A stretch of 64,000 bases of DNA from JACVRX01 sp046726315 (GTDB lineage: Bacteria > Actinomycetota > Actinomycetes > Jiangellales > Jiangellaceae), in assembly GCA_046726315.1 (NCBI GenBank), contig JBKPAG010000002.1:1-64000 (forward strand). The letters are read 5' to 3'. The notes below the pieces were generated by a model. It saw only the letters and a program-made list of their open reading frames with translations. It was not told the DNA's origin and did not search any database. Shown here piece after piece: positions 9,901-17,793 of the stretch; position 1 is the first letter of the stretch; every line of letters starts with the position of its first letter. The translations under genes were made by a program, and so were the position numbers.

Positions 9901-11204
9901 TCGGGCCGATCGGCGACGCCCGCGTCCGCGAGCGACTGCTGCGGATGCGCTCCTGGCCGCAGTACCACGACGTCTGTAAGCCGCGGCACGAGTCCTGCAT
10001 GCACGAGGGACGACTTCCCACTGCTGGGTGCCCCGACGAGGGCGACGAAGCGTTCCGAGCGGAGCAGGTCGAGGCATTGCTCGATGTTGTCCTCGCGACC
10101 GAAAAACGAGTCGGAGTCGCTCCTGCGGAACGCGGCGAGGCCCGGATACGGGCTTCTGCTCGAGTCCGGCGGGGAGTTGACCTCGACGGTGGCGACGGCG
10201 ACCGCCCCGTCGGCGTCGCCTGCGCCGTTCTGACCGACCTCGACCAGCCACAGCTCGTTGTCCAGCGTGCGCCGCACCAGTTCGGCGGTCGACGCCGAGA
10301 GCAGGATCTCCCCCGGGCCAGCCAGATCCTTCACCCGTGCAGCCTGGCGAGTGAGAGCTTCGATGCGCGATGCGTCGGCCAGCTCGCCGCTGGCCAGGCC
10401 TACCTGCATCCGCGACGATTCAGCCGAGTCCCGCAGCCCACGCTGCAACGCAACCGCGGCTCGCACAGCACTCACGGCGTCGGAAAACACCGAAACCGTC
10501 GCGCGACCGTCAATCCGCAGACCAAGTCTGCGCCCATCGTGGTCTTCGACGGCGGCGTCGACGGCGAGTTGTATCTCCGTGGGCACGGCGGGCGGCTCGT
10601 CGTTTCCGCCCGATCCGTGGCCGACGACGTCGGTAACAAGGATGGTGCCAGTTCCCGCCGGAGTGTTGCCGTCCCATGCTGCGCGAAGTCGGTCAGCCAG
10701 CTCGCCCGGCGTCGCCGGCCGACGTTCAGGATCGACGGCCAGACCGTCTTGTAACGCCGAGTCGAACCGGATCACCTGGTGGGCCGAACCGTTCGGCAAC
10801 ACCGAGGTCGGCGCGGTGCCGGTCAGAAGGGCGAAGGTGGTCGCCGCAAGGCCGTAGACGTCAGCGGCGCGATCAGGGGTCGCACCGGCCGAGACTTCGG
10901 GTGCTCGAAAACCGGCAGTGTTTGCCGACGGGCCGTTCCGATGCGGCAATCTCGACGATCCGGGGTCGGCGAGCACGATACCGCCCGACTCTTCGAGCAC
11001 GAGATTCGCCGGCCTTACATCACCATGGACATCACCATGCTGGTGCAAGACGGTGAGTGCCTCGGCTGCCTGTGCTACCCATTGCAGCACGCTGCCCACC
11101 GGCAAGCCCGGACGGCCCCGCTCCGCAAGCAGGCGCTCGAGGTCCACACCGTCGACCCTGCCCTCGACAAGCACGTCGGGGCCATCACCGGGCGTTTCAA
11201 CCAC
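6969..11204 (-). CDS. Degenerate kinase / cyclase / nSTAND ATPase / WD40 fusion protein
   Basis: A 1411-residue multidomain protein. Residues 1-180 are the C-terminal part of a Ser/Thr kinase fold: the N-lobe with glycine loop and lysine is absent, the catalytic loop reads HGDVRPAN instead of HRDxKxxN, and DPG stands for DFG. Residues about 185-345 resemble a class III nucleotide cyclase (ILVTDVVG, later MQVGLASGE and GPGEILLSASTAELVR) but lack the second metal Asp. Residues about 352-700 form a STAND NTPase with FFGRED, Walker A GAPSSGKSS (391-399) and Walker B AVLVVDQLED. A single TM helix lies at about 685-711. From about 775 to the end are WD40-like repeats. It is probably a membrane-anchored signalling or defence scaffold in which only the ATPase looks active. 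The start is GTG. Confidence 0.85.
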   Translation of the reverse strand: MVETPGDGPDVLVEGRVDGVDLERLLAERGRPGLPVGSVLQWVAQAAEALTVLHQHGDVHGDVRPANLVLEESGGIVLADPGSSRLPHRNGPSANTAGFRAPEVSAGATPDRAADVYGLAATTFALLTGTAPTSVLPNGSAHQVIRFDSALQDGLAVDPERRPATPGELADRLRAAWDGNTPAGTGTILVTDVVGHGSGGNDEPPAVPTEIQLAVDAAVEDHDGRRLGLRIDGRATVSVFSDAVSAVRAAVALQRGLRDSAESSRMQVGLASGELADASRIEALTRQAARVKDLAGPGEILLSASTAELVRRTLDNELWLVEVGQNGAGDADGAVAVATVEVNSPPDSSRSPYPGLAAFRRSDSDSFFGREDNIEQCLDLLRSERFVALVGAPSSGKSSLVHAGLVPRLTDVVVLRPGAHPQQSLADAGVADRPDAVLVVDQLEDVVTLCHVPEERAAFVGAIIDHPGGLAVALRADRYGDFAQFGEFAQLLSSCQVLLGPLDVDQLARAVTEPARRCGVVVEDGLTELIAAEFPGFPGDLSKLGHALRETWLRRDGASITLAGYREAGGVRSAIAETAERVYGAFDEPDRLVCRGLLLRMLDVRTDGVITRPVSDNEAAGLDPVRAPAVLSALAAAGMIVDDGPGMVAPEALLSAWPRLAEWIAEQRTTLFARQIPPRERSWVTRLGFPAVGASLVAVTAVAVGVVAVLERNDANADRAAAQSRSLVADARASAATQPDAAMLLAVEAHVDSPTTATAGALVDALLARKSARAWLQGAPSAVQAIDVAGESIVAASGNEVRLWTTDGWQQTGGYQVGNAEISDFDLSADGMSLVAAMPDDHALVAVDALTGQPVADPVDFGAMSPVSVVSAGDRVLVMLDDRVNPTTDSRVEQRDLRTLERAGPSLVPPTDRVEDVVVSDDGDRAAMATFDGAVWLADLGTGEVVLGAGAPTSETPTGETDVGIGDMAWHDDLLVAGRLDGSVDAWRIDPGGAPVAIESLRAGGPVDAVAVGCDGSCLAAGTADGRVIAWRIGAEQIPLDVPRAHNGRVNDLEFTADDAFVISAGSDHLTAAHALDGSLTIAPSAASGGAPARGAYGVDDTIVSGTDDAERGRITRLSPTGQITWRTPVDGAVTWLAATDRRVVALVRPADEPTRFMVLDGDTGLVLLDQSFDVTRVTGAVSPDGSMAVLAAREASGSSLLTVDLDTLSISDPTTVRERITAVSISPDGSRVVTGQSTGNVALRDAESFTPDVRSQSQPDDAITAIGFTPDGETVLAGRRSGVMDVLDATTLEPRFAPLEGHRRVITGVAANSRLILTASGDGTVRMWDLASGTAIGGPVPTGGVTDPSIVVRDDGERALVQGDRGLLELILDEDEWVRLACSIAGRELTEDERASHGLAASGNACDGPG

Positions 11205-11422
11205 TGCTGATCCTCAGGTAGGTCAGCGTGATGTCACCTACGGTGGCCGGCTCGTTGAACGCGACGCAGGGGATCACACCACACCCGGATTCCTCGACCG
11301 AATCTCTCGATGTCAGCGGCGTATCTATCGAGTTGGACAGGTTACTCTCACCGGCCAGAAGGGCGAATGTACCCTCCGGCGACGGCACCGGCGTCTGGAC
11401 CTCGGCCCACCATCCTCGGCGA

Positions 11423-12016
11423 GTGCCTCAGGACAATACGCTGTTCGAGGTGTCGGCGGAGGAGGTTAACGGCCCGCGGCCGGTGCGACGTACGGAGCGG
11501 CGGTGGACGGCGCGCGTCCTGCTGCTCGACCCCGATGGCCGGGTGTTGCTCTTCGAGGACAGCGACCCGGGCCTGCCCGGGCCGCCGACGTTCTGGATCA
11601 CACCCGGCGGTGGGCTCGACCTTGGCGAAACCGTGGAACAAGCCGCGCGCCGAGAGCTCGCCGAGGAAACCGGCCTGGTGCTGGACGCCGGCTTGCTACG
11701 TGGACCCATCGCGCATCGGACCGTCGTGCACGCCTACAGCGACAAGATCGTGGAGCAGGACGAGACCTATTTCGTTGCGACTGTGGCACCGTTCGTCGTC
11801 GACATTGCCGGTCACACTCCGGACGAGCAGACGACGTTCCTCGGACACCGGTGGTGGGACCGGGACAAGATCGTTGCGACGTCCGCCCGGGTCTGGCCAA
11901 CGTCGCTGGCCGTCCTGCTCGAAGCGGTGGAGCATCCCCACACGTGGCCGATCACCATCGACGACGGCGAGGAGTCCACGGTGTCGGTGGCGGAGGATCC
12001 GCCACCGTTGGGCTAG
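11423..12016 (+). CDS. Nudix hydrolase
   Basis: A 197-residue protein with a complete Nudix box at about 63-85 (GGLDLGE, then RRELAEETGL), which binds Mg2+ and hydrolyses nucleoside diphosphates linked to another moiety. A preceding strand RVLLLDPDGRVLLFEDSDPG and RWW...WDRDKIVAT after the box fit the fold. The start is placed at the GTG at 11423; open sequence continues upstream to 11228 but has weaker codon bias and no family similarity. The substrate cannot be predicted. It is convergent with the lipoprotein gene: the two stop codons share the palindrome CTAG at 12013-12016. Confidence 0.9.
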   Translation: MPQDNTLFEVSAEEVNGPRPVRRTERRWTARVLLLDPDGRVLLFEDSDPGLPGPPTFWITPGGGLDLGETVEQAARRELAEETGLVLDAGLLRGPIAHRTVVHAYSDKIVEQDETYFVATVAPFVVDIAGHTPDEQTTFLGHRWWDRDKIVATSARVWPTSLAVLLEAVEHPHTWPITIDDGEESTVSVAEDPPPLG

Positions 12017-12504
12017 CTGGGACGCACCACGATCGCCGCTGCCGTCGCTTGTGCCGGGTACGACTCCATGATCGGACCGGCGGCCCACGCCGCGACCGTC
12101 ATCCCTTCGGCGAGGTCGGCAAACGACAGCGGGTCAGGTGACCCGGAGCTCTCCGACAGCAGGGTGGTGTCCCTGCCGATTGTGAAGCTGATCTTGCTGT
12201 CTCCGGACGTCCCGGCCGGGTCTTCCTCGACCAGTACCGTCCCCACCGGGGCCGTATCCGGATCGGTGCAGAACGGAGAGTCGTCGCTGCTGACGGGTGA
12301 ATCGGGATCGGTGTCCGGCTCGGGCGTGACGCAGTCGCCGGTGACCGGCTCGAACGGCACCACGTCGGTGATGAGGCCGACGATGGTCGGCTCCGTCGTC
12401 GGAGGCTCTGTGGGCGGGATGGCGGTGGCATCGCCGGACTGATTCCCGCACCCGACGACAACAACCAACGCGGCGAGCAGCGCGGCCGCCCGGCGCCAGC
12501 TCAT
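12013..12504 (-). CDS. Small secreted lipoprotein of unknown function
   Basis: A 163-residue protein beginning MSWRRAAALLAALVVVVGC: positive n-region, hydrophobic core and a lipobox with Cys19, so it is likely exported and lipid-anchored. A Pro/Thr/Glu linker follows, then a Cys-containing beta-rich segment (GDCVTPEPD and SPFCTDPD) and SKISFTIGRDTTLL. No family is recognised. The start ATG overlaps the stop of the upstream frameshifted GNAT gene by ATGA, so the two were probably co-expressed. A longer reading from 12546 would put the signal peptide inside the protein. Confidence 0.72.
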   Translation of the reverse strand: MSWRRAAALLAALVVVVGCGNQSGDATAIPPTEPPTTEPTIVGLITDVVPFEPVTGDCVTPEPDTDPDSPVSSDDSPFCTDPDTAPVGTVLVEEDPAGTSGDSKISFTIGRDTTLLSESSGSPDPLSFADLAEGMTVAAWAAGPIMESYPAQATAAAIVVRPS

Positions 12505-13094
12505 TCGGCGTGCACCCGGCGCCGGAACGCGTCGACTTGCGTCCACGGACGCATGCCGGCGCTGCCACGCCCACGCGCGGCTGGAAGGACGCCGAGGTAA
12601 CGGATCCAGCCACCACCTTCCAAAGCGAACCGGCCGCTGGCTTGGCAGATCCCGACCCTACGGCCGTCGAGCACTCCGAACCGCCAGCGCTCGAACTCCG
12701 GGTCCTCCTCGGCGACCACCGACTCCCGGAAGGACGGCAGGTTCATGGCCTCGAATCCCCAATGCTCGGCGATCGAATCGACGTCTAGCAAGCCCTGCCG
12801 GACCTCCTCTGGGTTCGCCGGATCCGCATAGACGTCGAGATCCACCTGTTCGCCGCAGTAGTCGTCGATGACCATCCCCCGTGCGGCCGTTCGATCATCG
12901 GTCTCGACCAGCCACTGGTCGGTTTCGAGCGCGTCCGGCGCAGCCGGAGCAGTTCCCGGACCACGCCGAGGGTGGAGTCGTCGCGCCCCAATGCATCACG
13001 CTCGGCGGCGTGGACGACGGCCAGGAGCCCCCTGGTCGTCCCCGAGCGTGGGCCGGCGCGCTGTGTAGCCAGGCGGAAGTCCGGGCACCGTCAC
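12501..13094 (-). pseudogene. GNAT acetyltransferase, broken by two frameshifts
   Basis: Reading left from a GTG at 13094, the protein starts VTVPGLPPGYTARRPTLGDDQ. It must change frame in a run of five Gs (about 13030) to continue GLLAVVHAAERDALGRDDSTLGVVRELLRL, and again near 12935 to continue PDALETDQWLVETDDRTAARGMVIDDY. The last frame is intact to the stop and includes the acetyl-CoA loop GVLPAARGRG. Joined, the pieces give about 198 residues, a normal GNAT length, with coherent codon use throughout. Either the gene is decaying or there are one-base errors in the assembly. Only the last 124 residues (from ATG 12875) form an uninterrupted frame. Confidence 0.75.
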
Positions 13095-13173
13095 AAATAC
13101 CAAGCCTGCCTCGTGGGCAGCCGGGGTTCGAGTAAGGTCCCCGAGCGCTGCGAGTTGGGACAGGATGGGGAAC

Positions 13174-13749
13174 ATGACCGAACCCAGTGACAACCTTGCT
13201 GCGAGCGATCGGCCTCCGCGCGTGGTGGTCGTCGGACCCGACGGCATGGCGGTCGAATCCGCTTCGTCTGAACGTGGCGGCGACGAGGCCGGCCAGCGAC
13301 CGTTGACCGATTTGGTCGAACAGCCGGCCAAAGTCATGCGCATCGGCAGCATGATCAAGCAGTTGCTCGAGGAGGTGAAGTCGGCGCCGCTGGACGAGGC
13401 GAGCCGGATGAGGCTGCGCGAGATCCACCGGTCGTCGATCGAGGAGCTCGAGGACGGGCTTGCCCCGGAGCTGATCGACGAGCTCGAGCGGCTCACCCTG
13501 CCGTTCACCGAGGAGTCCGTGCCTACCGACGCCGAGTTGCGGATCGCCCAGGCGCAGTTGGTCGGCTGGCTAGAGGGGTTGTTCCACGGCATCCAGACCA
13601 CGCTGTTCGCCCAGCAGATGGCGGCCCGTGCCCAACTCGAACAGATGCGACGCGCGTTGCCTCCCGGCGCACCGACGGTGAACGTGCCACCTGGTCCACC
13701 GGCGCCAGGTGATGCAGAGCAGCGCCAGGGTGGCGGCATGTACCTCTAA
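13174..13749 (+). CDS. bpa: Bacterial proteasome activator Bpa
   Basis: A 191-residue protein of the DUF2587 family. The conserved core runs LTDLVEQPAKVMRIGSMIKQLLEEVKSAPLDEASR to GWLEGLFHGIQTTLFAQQMAARAQLEQM, predicted as a four-helix bundle. A flexible Pro-rich tail follows and ends GGMYL, the hydrophobic-Tyr-X motif that docks into the 20S proteasome ring. In Mycobacterium, Bpa (PafE) forms a dodecameric ATP-independent ring that opens the proteasome for unfolded proteins. ATG 13174 has the better-spaced ribosome site (AGGATGGGG); ATG 13165 is the alternative. No proteasome genes are in the window. Confidence 0.93.
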   Translation: MTEPSDNLAASDRPPRVVVVGPDGMAVESASSERGGDEAGQRPLTDLVEQPAKVMRIGSMIKQLLEEVKSAPLDEASRMRLREIHRSSIEELEDGLAPELIDELERLTLPFTEESVPTDAELRIAQAQLVGWLEGLFHGIQTTLFAQQMAARAQLEQMRRALPPGAPTVNVPPGPPAPGDAEQRQGGGMYL

Positions 13750-14555
13750 TTCAGGTCGGCCAGGAGTTCCTCGACCACCTGAGCGACACCGTCCTCGTCA
13801 TTCGACGGCGCCATGTGCTCCGTTGCAGCGAGCACCTCCGGGTGCGCGTTGGCCATCGCGTACCCTCGCCCGGCCCAGGCCAGCATGGGCACGTCGTTGG
13901 GCATATCGCCAAAAGCGACAATGTCCTCGGGATCGATCCCGTGCCGGTCGGCGATCCGGGCCAGGGTGGCCGCCTTGGTCACACCGGTCGCCGAGATCTC
14001 CAACAGCCCGGTCCGGCTCGAATGGGTCAGTTCAGCAAGCCCACCGGCTACCTCTCGCGCCGCTTCCAGCAGGCCGTCCGGGTCGAGCGTGTTGTGCCGG
14101 ACCAGCAGCTTGACCACGTCGTCGCTCACCAACTCGTCCAGCGAGCCGATCCGGATGCCGCCCGATTCGAGATCCACGTCACGCGCCACCGGATACGACG
14201 CCTCTCGGCCGAAGCCGGCGTCGCGGGTTTCGATCGCGAACGCCACCTCGGGCACCGCCGTACGCACCGCCGCGGCGACGGCGAGTACGACGTCACGCGA
14301 AATAGGAGTGTGCTCGATGACTCGGTCGGTGTGCAGGTCGTAGACAACTGCTCCGTTCGAGCACACGGCGATCCCGGTATGACCGAGCGCATCGGCGATC
14401 GGACGCATCCACCGCGGCGGCCGCCCGGTCGCGACGACCACCATGACTCCGCTGTCCTCGGCGGCCCGCAACGCGGCAGCCGTCCGATCCGATACGGAGC
14501 CGTCGCTGTGCAGGACAGTACCGTCGAGGTCGGTCGCGACCAGGCGGAGCGTCAC
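13746..14555 (-). CDS. HAD-superfamily phosphatase (Cof-type)
   Basis: A 269-residue Cof/YbiV-like HAD hydrolase. Motif I is ATDLDGTV with nucleophile and acid D9/D11, motif II lies in VVVATGRP, and motif IV is GDMPNDVPM with ANAHPEV after it. The alpha/beta cap (type C2) lies between about 85 and 190. Such enzymes dephosphorylate sugar phosphates or cofactors in the cytosol. The start GTG at 14555 overlaps the previous gene by GTGA, so serS and the two HAD genes form one coupled operon. The stop overlaps that of bpa (CTAA, 13746-13749). Confidence 0.9.
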   Translation of the reverse strand: MTLRLVATDLDGTVLHSDGSVSDRTAAALRAAEDSGVMVVVATGRPPRWMRPIADALGHTGIAVCSNGAVVYDLHTDRVIEHTPISRDVVLAVAAAVRTAVPEVAFAIETRDAGFGREASYPVARDVDLESGGIRIGSLDELVSDDVVKLLVRHNTLDPDGLLEAAREVAGGLAELTHSSRTGLLEISATGVTKAATLARIADRHGIDPEDIVAFGDMPNDVPMLAWAGRGYAMANAHPEVLAATEHMAPSNDEDGVAQVVEELLADLN

Positions 14556-15355
14556 GCGAACAGTTCGTTCAGCAACAGGGCGACGCCGTCGTCGTCGACG
14601 CTCTCGCAGACAGTGTCCGCGATCTCTTTGACGTCCCACGGCGCTTGGCCCATCGCGACACCCACGCCGGCCCAGGCGAGCATCTCCATGTCGTTGTGCC
14701 CGTCGCCCACGGCCATGACATCGGTGCGACCGAGCCCCAGCTTCTCGCACACGGTCGCAAGGCCACTCGCCTTCGATACACCCTCGGGCATGATGTCCAG
14801 CCAGGCCGTGTACCCGATCGCATAGTCAACGCTGGGTAGCCCTGAGGCCGCCGCCACCCGGCGAAGTCGCTCTCGGTCACCCTGCGGCCACCGGACGACG
14901 AGGCGCGTGACCGGCCCGTCCAGCAACTCATCGTGACTGACGACCGTCACCCGCCCGTCGAGCTCGCCGACGGGAAAATCACCGGTCACCCGGAAGCCGA
15001 CCCCGAGCTCCTCGATCGCGAGGACAGCGTCTGGGATCTCCTCGGCGAAGTACTTGACCGGGTCGCTGGCATCGAAGGTGACGACTTGCGCGGGCGTCCG
15101 GGTCGCGACGTCCGCGACGACCGCGCCGTTGGAGCACACCGCGTACCCGTCAGTCAGCTGCAGTTGGTCGAAGACCGGCGTCGTCGAGTGCAGCGACCGT
15201 CCGGTCGCGAGCACGATGTGGATTCCCGCCCGCACGGCCCCACGGACGGCTTGCACGACCGGCTGCGTCGGCGGGTCGAAGAAGTCGGCGTACGAGACGA
15301 TGGTGCCGTCGACGTCGAGTGCGACCAACTGTGGTTTCCAGAGCCGAGATGTCAC
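14552..15355 (-). CDS. HAD-superfamily phosphatase (Cof-type), paralogue
   Basis: A 267-residue HAD hydrolase with motif I ALDVDGT (D14/D16), VLATGRS, and C-terminal VGDGHNDMEMLAWAG followed by GVGVAMGQAP. Its length and cap position match the neighbouring HAD gene, so the pair looks like an old tandem duplication, though sequence identity is moderate by eye. The start GTG at 15355 overlaps the serS stop by GTGA. Mycobacterium also has HAD genes directly downstream of serS, which supports a conserved operon. The substrate is unknown. Confidence 0.9.
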   Translation of the reverse strand: MTSRLWKPQLVALDVDGTIVSYADFFDPPTQPVVQAVRGAVRAGIHIVLATGRSLHSTTPVFDQLQLTDGYAVCSNGAVVADVATRTPAQVVTFDASDPVKYFAEEIPDAVLAIEELGVGFRVTGDFPVGELDGRVTVVSHDELLDGPVTRLVVRWPQGDRERLRRVAAASGLPSVDYAIGYTAWLDIMPEGVSKASGLATVCEKLGLGRTDVMAVGDGHNDMEMLAWAGVGVAMGQAPWDVKEIADTVCESVDDDGVALLLNELFA

Positions 15356-16611
15356 GCGACCGGCTCGAGGATCTCACGGCCGTCCAGGTAGGGCTGCAAT
15401 GCCGGCGGCACTCGAACAGCCCCGTCAGCGCGCTGGTGGTTCTCCAACAGCGCGACGATCCACCGGGTGGTGCCGAGCGTGCCGTTGAGGGTGGCAACGG
15501 GACGGGTGCCCCTTTCGGTCCGTTCCCGAACACCGAGGCGACGGGCCTGGAAGGTCGTGCAGTTGGACGTAGACGTGACCTCCATCCACCGCTGCTGCGA
15601 CGGCAGCCAGGCCTCGCAATCGAACTTCCGGGCTGCGCTGACGCCAAGGTCGCCCGCCGCCACGTCGATGACGCGGTACGGCAGCTCCAGTGCGCGCAGC
15701 ATGTCCTCTTCCCAGCCCAACAGCCGTTGGTGCTCGTCGGCTGCGTCCTCCGGGCGGCAAAAGGTGAACATCTCTACCTTGTGGAACTGATGGACCCGGA
15801 TGATCCCTCGGGTGTCCCTACCGTGCGACCCCGCTTCGCGCCGATAACAGGCCGACCACCCGGCATACCGCAGTGGTCCGTCGGACAAGTCGATGATCTC
15901 GTCGGCGTGGTACCCGGCCAGGGCCACCTCACTGGTGCCGACCAGGTACAGGTCGTCTGACTCGACCCGGTAGACCTCCTCCGTGTGAACGCCCAGAAAG
16001 CCGGTGCCACCCATGATCTCCGGGCGGACCATCGTCGGGGTGATGACGGGGGTGAAGCCTTCACCGACCGCCTTCGCCATGGCCAGGTTGAGAATGCCGA
16101 CGTCCAGCTGGGCCCCAACGCCGGTCAGGTAATAGAACCGCGTTCCTGAGACCTTCGCGCCGCGGACGACATCGATCGCCCGCAGCGCCTCACCCAACTC
16201 GAGATGATCGCGTGGTTGATCGAGATCAGGGCGTGCACCCACTTCCCGCAGGACGACGTAGTTCTCTTCACTACCCTCCGGGACACCGTCTTCGACGACG
16301 TTCGCGAGTTTCAGCGCCGCCAGGTCGAATATTTGCTGGGCCCCGTTGGCGGCCGCTTCGGCCGCCTTGACGGCGCTCCCGAGGTGTTTCGCCTTGTCCA
16401 GCAGCGCCTGCTTCTCGTCACCTGTGGCCGACGGGATTTGCCGGCTCAGCGCCTTCTGCTCGGCCCGCAGCCGCTCGAACTCCGCCAGCGATTCCCGCCT
16501 CGCTCGGTCAGCAGCGAGCAGTTCGTCCACGAACTCCGGCTGCTCGCCCCGGGCGCGCTGGGAGGCCCGGACGCGTTCGGGGTCGTCGCGGATCATGCGC
16601 AGATCGAGCAC
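15352..16611 (-). CDS. serS: Seryl-tRNA synthetase
   Basis: A 419-residue class II synthetase. An N-terminal antiparallel coiled coil (about 30-105) reaches the tRNA-Ser variable arm. Motif 2 is CYRREAGSHGRDTRGIIRVHQF, shown here only by name and position (about residues 258-280), and motif 3 lies near the C-terminus (VATLNGTLGTTRWIVALLEN). It charges tRNA-Ser, and a tRNA-Ser(UGA) gene is in this window. The GTG at 16611 gives the standard start VLDLRMIRDDPERV; the open frame upstream to 16749 is Pro/Ala-rich and not part of the family. No T-box leader is visible upstream. Confidence 0.97.
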   Translation of the reverse strand: MLDLRMIRDDPERVRASQRARGEQPEFVDELLAADRARRESLAEFERLRAEQKALSRQIPSATGDEKQALLDKAKHLGSAVKAAEAAANGAQQIFDLAALKLANVVEDGVPEGSEENYVVLREVGARPDLDQPRDHLELGEALRAIDVVRGAKVSGTRFYYLTGVGAQLDVGILNLAMAKAVGEGFTPVITPTMVRPEIMGGTGFLGVHTEEVYRVESDDLYLVGTSEVALAGYHADEIIDLSDGPLRYAGWSACYRREAGSHGRDTRGIIRVHQFHKVEMFTFCRPEDAADEHQRLLGWEEDMLRALELPYRVIDVAAGDLGVSAARKFDCEAWLPSQQRWMEVTSTSNCTTFQARRLGVRERTERGTRPVATLNGTLGTTRWIVALLENHQRADGAVRVPPALQPYLDGREILEPVA

Positions 16612-16790
16612 GTCGCCAGGGTAACCAGGGGCTGTTGGTCGGTGCGGCATGGGCGCGGTCCTGGCGTTGTCAGGGCAGCGCCCGGGGGCGTTTGCGATCA
16701 GGTGACCCATCCGGGGCACGGCCGGCGCATTCTGCACTTGATCGCTCACCAGTAACCGATCAAGGTGAACAATCGGAGATCAGGTGTGCG

Positions 16791-17729
16791 TTAGCCCCGC
16801 AGCCGCGCCAGCCATGCCTGCGCGCTGGCGAAGTCGTCGTTCGTGGTGCCGCGGGTCGGCGATGCCGCGACTCTGTCGGCGCGGGGATACGAACCAAGAA
16901 AGCGGACGTCGGCGCAGACTCGATACAACCCCATCAACGCCTCGCCGACCCGCGCATCGGCGACGTGTCCTTCGCAGTCCACGGCAAAGCAGTACCGGCC
17001 CATACCGTTGCCGGTCGGTCGCGATTCGATTCGGGTCAGGTTGACGCCGCGGGCGGCGAACTGTTCGAGGATCTCCAGCAGTGCGCCGGGATGGTCGTCG
17101 CGAATGAACGCGACCAAGCTGGTGCGATCCGCGCCGGTCGGCGGCGGGGGTGCAGACGGCCCGGTGACCAGAACGAACCGCGTGACGGCATCGGGGTAGT
17201 CGCCGATCGCTGTCGCCAGGGTCGCGAGGCCGTAGCGCTCGGCCGCGACAGGTGCCGCGATCGCGGCGTCGTACGGGCCGCTCGGGCCGGCTTCCCGCGC
17301 CGCGACCGCGGCTGCCGCGGCGGCAGTTGACGTCGTCACTGTGATTCTCGCTCCCGGCAGCTTCGCGGCCACCCACCGGCGGCACTGCGCCTCGGCCACC
17401 GGGTGCGTGACGATATGACGAACCGCCGCCAACACGGTCCCCGGTCTCCCGAGCAGCGCCAACGCCACCGGGAGCAGCACCTCGCCCGCGATGACCAGCG
17501 GCTCGCCGCGAATCAACTCGTCGAGGGTGGCATTGACAGAGCCCTCGACCGAGCTCTCCATCGGGACCACCGCACCGTCGACCTCGCTTTGCCGGACGGC
17601 GTCGAGCGCTGCGGAAACGGTCGGAAAGGCGATCAGCTCTCCGGCGGACGGAACGGTCCGAGCGGCCGCTTCGGTGAACGTGGCTTCGGGCCCGAGGTAG
17701 CCCAGTCGGCTGGCAGGGTGGGTCGACAC
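16791..17729 (-). CDS. pheA: Prephenate dehydratase
   Basis: A 312-residue monofunctional prephenate dehydratase. The N-terminal bilobed PDT domain starts LGYLGPEATFTEAA and carries VVPMESSVEGSVNAT and the catalytic-loop Thr in DAVTRFVLV. The C-terminal ACT domain contains the ESRP phenylalanine-binding motif (LTRIESRPTG), so feedback inhibition by phenylalanine is expected. It converts prephenate to phenylpyruvate in phenylalanine synthesis. The start GTG at 17729 gives the standard N-terminus; the upstream frame to 17846 overlaps the divergent larB start. It lies between serS and larB with a 64-bp divergent promoter region. Confidence 0.96.
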   Translation of the reverse strand: MSTHPASRLGYLGPEATFTEAAARTVPSAGELIAFPTVSAALDAVRQSEVDGAVVPMESSVEGSVNATLDELIRGEPLVIAGEVLLPVALALLGRPGTVLAAVRHIVTHPVAEAQCRRWVAAKLPGARITVTTSTAAAAAAVAAREAGPSGPYDAAIAAPVAAERYGLATLATAIGDYPDAVTRFVLVTGPSAPPPPTGADRTSLVAFIRDDHPGALLEILEQFAARGVNLTRIESRPTGNGMGRYCFAVDCEGHVADARVGEALMGLYRVCADVRFLGSYPRADRVAASPTRGTTNDDFASAQAWLARLRG

Positions 17730-17793
17730 GCGGGCCAGCCTATGAGGACCGAGCCGGTCGACCGCCGGTGCCCACCACCCGGCTACCGTCGGC

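Noticed and set aside
16612..16790. T-box or other tRNA-sensing leader before serS
   Set aside because: No T-box sequence or specifier hairpin is visible; the region is short.
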